Source: an uncultured Flavobacteriales bacterium
GTDB lineage: Bacteria; Bacteroidota; Bacteroidia; Palsa-965
Length of the DNA: 34,657 nt
Reading direction: 5' to 3'
Assembly (NCBI GenBank): GCA_903873905.1
Contig: CAIQQJ010000035.1
Span: 1-34,657 of the forward strand
Shown here: positions 30,638 to 34,657 of the stretch, piece by piece
Layout of the letters: each line of letters opens with the position of its first letter
How positions within the stretch are numbered: position 1 is the first letter of the stretch
Program-made: the position numbers and the translations under genes
The notes under the pieces: generated by a model
Databases searched by the model: none
What the model was told of the DNA's origin: nothing
What the model saw: only the letters and a program-made list of their open reading frames with translations

Positions 30638-31990
30638 TTATTTTAATGTGCCAATGGATTTGTCGTATTCAACTTTTGCGATTACCGCCTCATAAAGCGC
30701 ATTGAAATAATTTGTTTGTGCTTCCTTCAATGCAGTTTGTGCGTTGATGACTTCAAGATTTGATCCGACACCCTGATCATATTTTTTCTTTGTCACATCA
30801 AAAACACTTTCTGCCAAAGCCATGTTGTCTTTTTGTGATTGTAGCGTAGCAGCGCTATTTTGCAAATTCACTTTGGCAACGGCTTGTTGCATGTCAATGG
30901 TGCGTTGCATGAATAACAAATTGTTTTGTGCTTGACGAATACCGATAAGATCTTCTTGAATGCGATAATGTCTTTGCAGCCCATCAAAAATCGGAACGCT
31001 TACTTGCAATCCGACAATGGCGATTGGGTACCATCCTTTTTTTGTATCGAAAATGTCAAATTTCGTTCGTTGCGCTTGTGCAACCATTGAACCAAAAAGC
31101 GCAACGGTTGGGAAATAGCCGAATCGATCGGCTTTCATAATCATTCTTTTTCCTGTTAGGTTGAGATCGTAAATTTGAAATTCAGTGCGCTTGGTATAAT
31201 CAAATTTTCCAGTTTGAATTGTTTCAGGCGTGAACGTAAGATTTTCAATTTTATCTGTGAGGGAAAGATTTGCACTTTGATCCATTCCCATTTGATATTT
31301 CAACAGGACAAGCGAAAGGTCAAGCAGGCGATTGATGTTTGCCACTTCTGTTGTGAGGTTATTATAGGTAACGGTAATTCTGTCGACATCAATTTTTTCA
31401 ACAAAACCATTGGCGTATAAAACTTTTGTATCGTCAGACAATTTTTTGATGCGTTCTACATTGGCATCCAACAATTTTTTCTTTTCATTGTTGACCAATA
31501 CCGTGTAATATGCTTTTGAAACATCTGCTGACGTTTCAATTCTTGTGCGTTCTGAATTTTTCTGAGCAAGATCTTGGTAAACTTTTGCCGCTTGAACTCC
31601 TACAAAATAACTTCCGCTGAACACCAATTGACTTGCAGAAAAAGTGAGGTTGGCATTGTACTTCGTTCCGAATTTTACGGGAATGAATGATCCTGGAGGG
31701 CCACCGAAAATTTCACCTGGCAACAAGGAAGTTGGGATTTCCAGATATTCTTGGACCTGCGAACTTGCATTTATTTGCGGAAGTCCGGAGCCAATTATTT
31801 CTTTCACTTTATATCCAGCAGCTTGCTGATCCAAAATTGCATTTTGCATGGAGGTATTGTGCTGAATTGCAAAATCAACGCATTGCTGTAGCGAATAAGA
31901 ATAGCTTCCTGTGTCAATTTGTTGCGCCTTTAAGGAAGCAAAGCTTGTGATGAAGGCGAATGCGAGCAGTTTAATTCTTGTTGTTTTCAT
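30638..31990 (-). CDS. TolC-family outer-membrane efflux channel
   Basis: This 450-residue outer-membrane factor provides the exit duct for the tripartite pump. The signal peptide is MKTTRIKLLAFAFITSFASLKAQ. Two OEP repeats follow, with long amphipathic helices, heptad-like patterns, and family motifs such as LQQCVDFAIQHNTSMQNAILDQQAAGYKV near the start and KYDQGVGSNLEVINAQTALKEAQTNYFNALYEA near the end. It has the family length. An in-frame TTG at 32041 would add 17 residues before the signal peptide and is rejected. The 63-base gap to the tetR-like gene upstream suggests one transcript. Confidence 0.93.
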   Translation of the reverse strand: MKTTRIKLLAFAFITSFASLKAQQIDTGSYSYSLQQCVDFAIQHNTSMQNAILDQQAAGYKVKEIIGSGLPQINASSQVQEYLEIPTSLLPGEIFGGPPGSFIPVKFGTKYNANLTFSASQLVFSGSYFVGVQAAKVYQDLAQKNSERTRIETSADVSKAYYTVLVNNEKKKLLDANVERIKKLSDDTKVLYANGFVEKIDVDRITVTYNNLTTEVANINRLLDLSLVLLKYQMGMDQSANLSLTDKIENLTFTPETIQTGKFDYTKRTEFQIYDLNLTGKRMIMKADRFGYFPTVALFGSMVAQAQRTKFDIFDTKKGWYPIAIVGLQVSVPIFDGLQRHYRIQEDLIGIRQAQNNLLFMQRTIDMQQAVAKVNLQNSAATLQSQKDNMALAESVFDVTKKKYDQGVGSNLEVINAQTALKEAQTNYFNALYEAVIAKVEYDKSIGTLK

Positions 31991-32053
31991 AACAGAAAAT
32001 AGTGAGCGGACGGTTGGTGGTTTTGGGTAAGTCGTTTTCAATTGAAAAATATT

Positions 32054-32665
32054 TTACGCAGCGATAATTTGTTTGTTTTTATTAATGAGTTTGTGGCCTT
32101 TTATTGTGCAGATTCCATAAAGGAAATGTTCTGTCATGGCCAATTGCACTTCGAGAATGTTGAATTTGTCGGTTGGGAAAACATGTGGATTGAATCCCAT
32201 GTCAATTTGTTCCACACGCATTCGTGCAATCACTTTTGAGTTAAGGTCTTCTCGTATGAACCCTTCCAGTTTTCCCTTGTCAATGGATTTCTCAACTACA
32301 TCCAACAAATATTCAGTTCGGAATGTCCTGAATAAATCCCAAGTTCCCTTATGATATTTACGCAAATCATAAAAAATACTTGGATTGATTTGTGCAAGCA
32401 GCAAATGCATTTTTTTCATGTAGGAAAAAACTTCCTCTACCACATTTTTGGATGAGGTGGCGATTACATCAAATTCCATTCTGTGTTGCTGAAGATAATT
32501 GTCAAACAACACATGAACGATTTCATCCTTGTCAGAGAAAAACTGATAAATCGTTTTCTTCGACATCGACAAGTGTTTCGCGATATCATCCATCGTTACG
32601 CTTTTGATTCCGTAACGGAAGAACAATTCAAAGGCGGCGTGAAGAATTTTCTCTTTGGTTTCCAT
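32054..32665 (-). CDS. TetR/AcrR-family transcriptional regulator
   Basis: This 203-residue repressor-type protein has an N-terminal TetR helix-turn-helix (KEKILHAAFELFFRYGIKSVTMDDIAKHLSMSKKTIYQFFSDKDEIVHVLF, about residues 4-54). The C-terminal helical ligand-binding domain is variable in sequence. It is the first gene of the efflux locus and directly upstream of tolC, so it very likely represses its own operon and releases it when a pump substrate binds. That is inference from context. The C-terminal domain resembles the group in which TetR regulators control AcrAB-TolC-like pumps, but the ligand cannot be read. Confidence 0.92.
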   Translation of the reverse strand: METKEKILHAAFELFFRYGIKSVTMDDIAKHLSMSKKTIYQFFSDKDEIVHVLFDNYLQQHRMEFDVIATSSKNVVEEVFSYMKKMHLLLAQINPSIFYDLRKYHKGTWDLFRTFRTEYLLDVVEKSIDKGKLEGFIREDLNSKVIARMRVEQIDMGFNPHVFPTDKFNILEVQLAMTEHFLYGICTIKGHKLINKNKQIIAA

Positions 32666-32695
32666 GAAATTTCAATGCCCAGAATTTTGGGAGCA

Positions 32696-32703
32696 CAAAA
32701 CTA
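32696..32703 (-). promoter_or_regulatory. Candidate -7 box of the efflux operon
   Basis: On the minus strand this reads TAGTTTTG, a full TAnnTTTG match, 30 bases before the regulator's ATG. No TTG lies at the usual 19-21 base distance upstream, so the -33 part is unclear. A GAAAC word repeats on the minus strand further upstream and could belong to an operator, but no convincing palindrome is seen. Confidence 0.35.
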
Positions 32704-32828
32704 TGGAAACATTTTATGAGTTGAACGTTTCTTTGTCACAATGTTTCATGATTATTGTTGTCAGTCCAATGGTTTGTTGCAAAAGGCTGAATTTGAGCCG
32801 GTAAAAAATAGTCATGATGGAAATTGAT

Positions 32829-32861
32829 TTTGCAGTCTCATTTTTTGGGTAACTATTTTTG
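32829..32861 (+). promoter_or_regulatory. Promoter of the kelch-like gene
   Basis: TTTG at 32829-32832 is followed after 21 bases by TATTTTTG at 32854-32861, a good Bacteroidetes -33/-7 pair. Transcription would start near 32868, about 60 bases before the ATG. Confidence 0.55.
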
Positions 32862-32929
32862 TACCTTTCAAATTGGAAAGCAGCGGAAGTTGTATGATTG
32901 TTTATCCAACCAATTTTCTTTCAAAGTAG

Positions 32930-34159
32930 ATGCTCTTTCGGATATTTTTAGTGCTAATATTTCTTTTCCCATTCAGGTGTATTTGGGAAGGTAATGAGTT
33001 GTTTGCCCAAGGCACGTGGACACAAAAAGCTAATTTTTCAGGAGCGGCACGAGAGCGGGCTGTTGGTTTTTCAATTGGAACAAAAGGATATATCGGGTTG
33101 GGTGATTGTGGAGCTCCAATGTTTTCGGATTTTTGGGAATGGGACCAAGTCACAAATACATGGACACAAATTGCAAACTTTCCCGGGGTGGCAAGAATCC
33201 TCTCAGTTGGATTCTCAATTGGGACAAAAGGATATATTGGAACAGGATACGATAATAACAATTCATCTGCACTGAATGATTTTTGGGAATGGAATCAGGG
33301 AACGAATGTGTGGACACAAAAAACAAACTTTGGCGGAGCCGCTCGATATGGTGCTATTGGTTTTTCCATCTTAACAAAAGGATATATTGGAACTGGTTAT
33401 TACAACGGAAACATTTTTTGTCAGGATTTTTGGGAATGGGATCAAGTAACGAATGTCTGGACACAAAAAGCAAATTATTCAGGAGGAGGAAGAGGAGATG
33501 CAGTTGGCTTTTCTATACTTGGAAAGGGATATATTGCAACAGGTGATACATTTATTTCAGCCAGTGCAACACAATCAACTCAAGATTTATTGGAATATGA
33601 CCCAGTCATGAACATGTGGTTAAATAAAGCGAATTTTGGAGGTTCAGCGAGGCAATTTGCATCTGGATTTTCCATCGGCAATAAAGGTTATGTCGGAATC
33701 GGAGATGGTTTCCTAATTGATTTTTGGGAATGGGACCAAAGCTTAGATGTTTGGACACAAAAGGCTAATTATGGCGGGGGAGGCCTTTATTTGGCTGTTG
33801 GATTTTCTATAGGCAATAGAGGTTATTTTGGATCAGGGAATTTCACAGGTTGCAGTCAACAATTCTGGGAATATAATCCCGATGGAATAGATAATGTCAG
33901 CGAAGTCTATAATGAACCTGCTGTTTCAGTTTACCCAAATCCAATTACAGCTTCGGCAACATTTATTTTTACTGATGCGCAGAAAAATGCAGTTCTGAAA
34001 ATTTATGATTTACTTGGAAAAGAAATAAGGGAATTTGAAATTCCAAATGGAGCTAAATGTTTCATTTTTGAGAAAGAAAATATTTCTTCTGGAGTCTATT
34101 TTTATCAAATATCATCACAGGAGAAAAATAGATTTTCAGGAAAATTAGTAATTGAATAG
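32930..34159 (+). CDS. Secreted kelch-like six-repeat protein with T9SS sorting domain
   Basis: This is a 409-residue exported protein. The signal peptide ends ELFAQ|GTW (about residue 27). Six closely similar repeats of 45-53 residues fill residues 30-330. Each begins WTQKANFSG-like, continues AxGFSIGTKGYIGxG, and ends DFWEWDQVTNxWTQ. This is the kelch blade pattern, so a six-bladed propeller is predicted. The repeats are similar at the DNA level too, with the fourth most diverged (DLLEYDPVMN). Residues about 332-409 are a T9SS type A sorting domain (VYPNPITASATFIF ... SSGVYFYQISS). There is no galactose-oxidase active site. A binding or structural role at the surface is likely. Confidence 0.9.
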   Translation: MLFRIFLVLIFLFPFRCIWEGNELFAQGTWTQKANFSGAARERAVGFSIGTKGYIGLGDCGAPMFSDFWEWDQVTNTWTQIANFPGVARILSVGFSIGTKGYIGTGYDNNNSSALNDFWEWNQGTNVWTQKTNFGGAARYGAIGFSILTKGYIGTGYYNGNIFCQDFWEWDQVTNVWTQKANYSGGGRGDAVGFSILGKGYIATGDTFISASATQSTQDLLEYDPVMNMWLNKANFGGSARQFASGFSIGNKGYVGIGDGFLIDFWEWDQSLDVWTQKANYGGGGLYLAVGFSIGNRGYFGSGNFTGCSQQFWEYNPDGIDNVSEVYNEPAVSVYPNPITASATFIFTDAQKNAVLKIYDLLGKEIREFEIPNGAKCFIFEKENISSGVYFYQISSQEKNRFSGKLVIE

Positions 34160-34288
34160 TTTTTAATTTGAAACAATTGTTCATGGTTTCTTTCCATAAA
34201 AACCGCTTTCAGTGTAAACTGTCATAGTCAATTTTTATTGTTTTCTTTGTGCTCCGTTTCGGAATAAAATTTACAAGCAACATTTGTC

Positions 34289-34657
34289 ATGGCACACGAA
34301 AAGATTAAAGACCTTCTTACCTCAACAGAACTCGATCGCGAAGTAACCGCTAAAGGATGGGTGCGAAGTGCGCGCGGAAATAAATATGTGCAGTTCGTCC
34401 ATTTGAATGATGGCTCCACCATAAAAAACATTCAAGCAGTTGCTGACGTTGCGAAATTTCCCGAAGATCTTTTGAAACTGATTACAACTGGCGCTTGCAT
34501 TTCCGTTACCGGAACATTGGTTGCATCGCAGGGAAAAGGGCAAGCACAGGAAATCCAAGCAACATCAATTGAAATTCTTGGTGCCTGCGATCCGGAAACT
34601 TATCCTTTGCAAAAACGTGGTCAGGATAGCAAAGACAAAAAAACCGTTACACTTCCT
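34289..34657 (+). CDS. asnS: Asparaginyl-tRNA synthetase, N-terminal part (cut by window edge)
   Basis: The ATG at 34289 opens 123 codons that run off the window. The visible part is the N-terminal OB-fold anticodon-binding domain of a class IIb synthetase ([33 protein letters not shown], then [28 protein letters not shown]). It ends in [10 protein letters not shown], which matches AsnRS (IEILG.aDPeTYPLQ) better than AspRS or LysRS. The segment after it ([14 protein letters not shown]) looks slightly longer than in the forms I remember, where LxFLREIAHLR would follow. The catalytic domain, which makes Asn-tRNA, lies outside the window. No clear promoter was found in the 129-base gap upstream. 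Confidence 0.88.
   Translation, partial: MAHEKIKDLLTSTELDREVTAKGWVRSARGNKYVQFVHLNDGSTIKNIQAVADVAKFPEDLLKLITTGACISVTGTLVASQGKGQAQEIQATSIEILGACDPETYPLQKRGQDSKDKKTVTLP

Noticed and set aside
31991-32041. Upstream TTG start for the tolC-like gene
   Set aside because: It adds 17 residues before a complete signal peptide.
33015-33870. CRISPR or DNA-level tandem repeat element
   Set aside because: The periodicity of about 150 bases is the in-frame kelch blade, so it is explained by the coding sequence.
34160-34288. Terminator GAAAC...GTTTC after the kelch-like gene
   Set aside because: The stem is only five pairs with a long loop and a short T-run, which is too weak to call.

Overview
The window comes from an AT-rich member of the Bacteroidetes (Bacteroidota). 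Three things point there. Five proteins end in, or show part of, a type IX secretion (Por/T9SS) sorting domain. The promoters that can be read match the Bacteroidetes -33 TTG / -7 TAnnTTTG pattern rather than a sigma-70 pattern. IspG is the long form (651 residues) found in this phylum. Nothing in the sequence fixes the genus. I see no prophage, insertion sequence, CRISPR array, tRNA or rRNA.

Layout. 1-188: tail of a T9SS cargo gene. 275-3297 (minus): ispG (MEP isoprenoid pathway) and an EamA-type transporter. 3434-7685 (plus): a PKD-domain T9SS protein, a cysteine desulfurase and a 22-repeat MORN-type secreted protein. 7759-8082 (minus): a small membrane protein. 8306-13015 (plus): the rimP-nusA-infB translation/transcription operon, with a hairpin-plus-T-tract directly in front of rimP, another between nusA and infB, and a clear terminator at the end. 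13157-15795 (minus): a probable outer-membrane protein and dxs, the first MEP-pathway enzyme. 16188-18746 (plus): a large Asp-box beta-propeller T9SS protein. 19042-22189 (minus): a MacAB-like exporter set (lipoprotein adaptor, permease, ATPase). 22435-25766 (plus): three closely spaced genes for secreted proteins. 25833-32665 (minus): a tetR-tolC-adaptor-RND pump locus. 32930-34159 (plus): a six-blade kelch-like T9SS protein. 34289 to the end: the start of asnS.

The gene content is largely ordinary: housekeeping genes interleaved with secreted surface proteins and two tripartite exporters. The less ordinary material is between the genes. There are two or three intrinsic-terminator-like hairpins in or before the rimP operon. 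There are several families of dispersed or decaying intergenic repeats: a structured GCGTG...CACGC element present once whole and once truncated, a 20-nt palindrome present twice, an exact 21-nt repeat present twice plus an inverted 18-nt copy, GTCCC-type arrays, and CACAGATT/CGCAGAG-type remnants. The -7 boxes of ispG and the cysteine desulfurase lie so close to the ATG that leaderless transcripts are predicted. The best candidate for an undescribed protein system is the three-gene secreted cassette at 22435-25766, but no function can be read from it.
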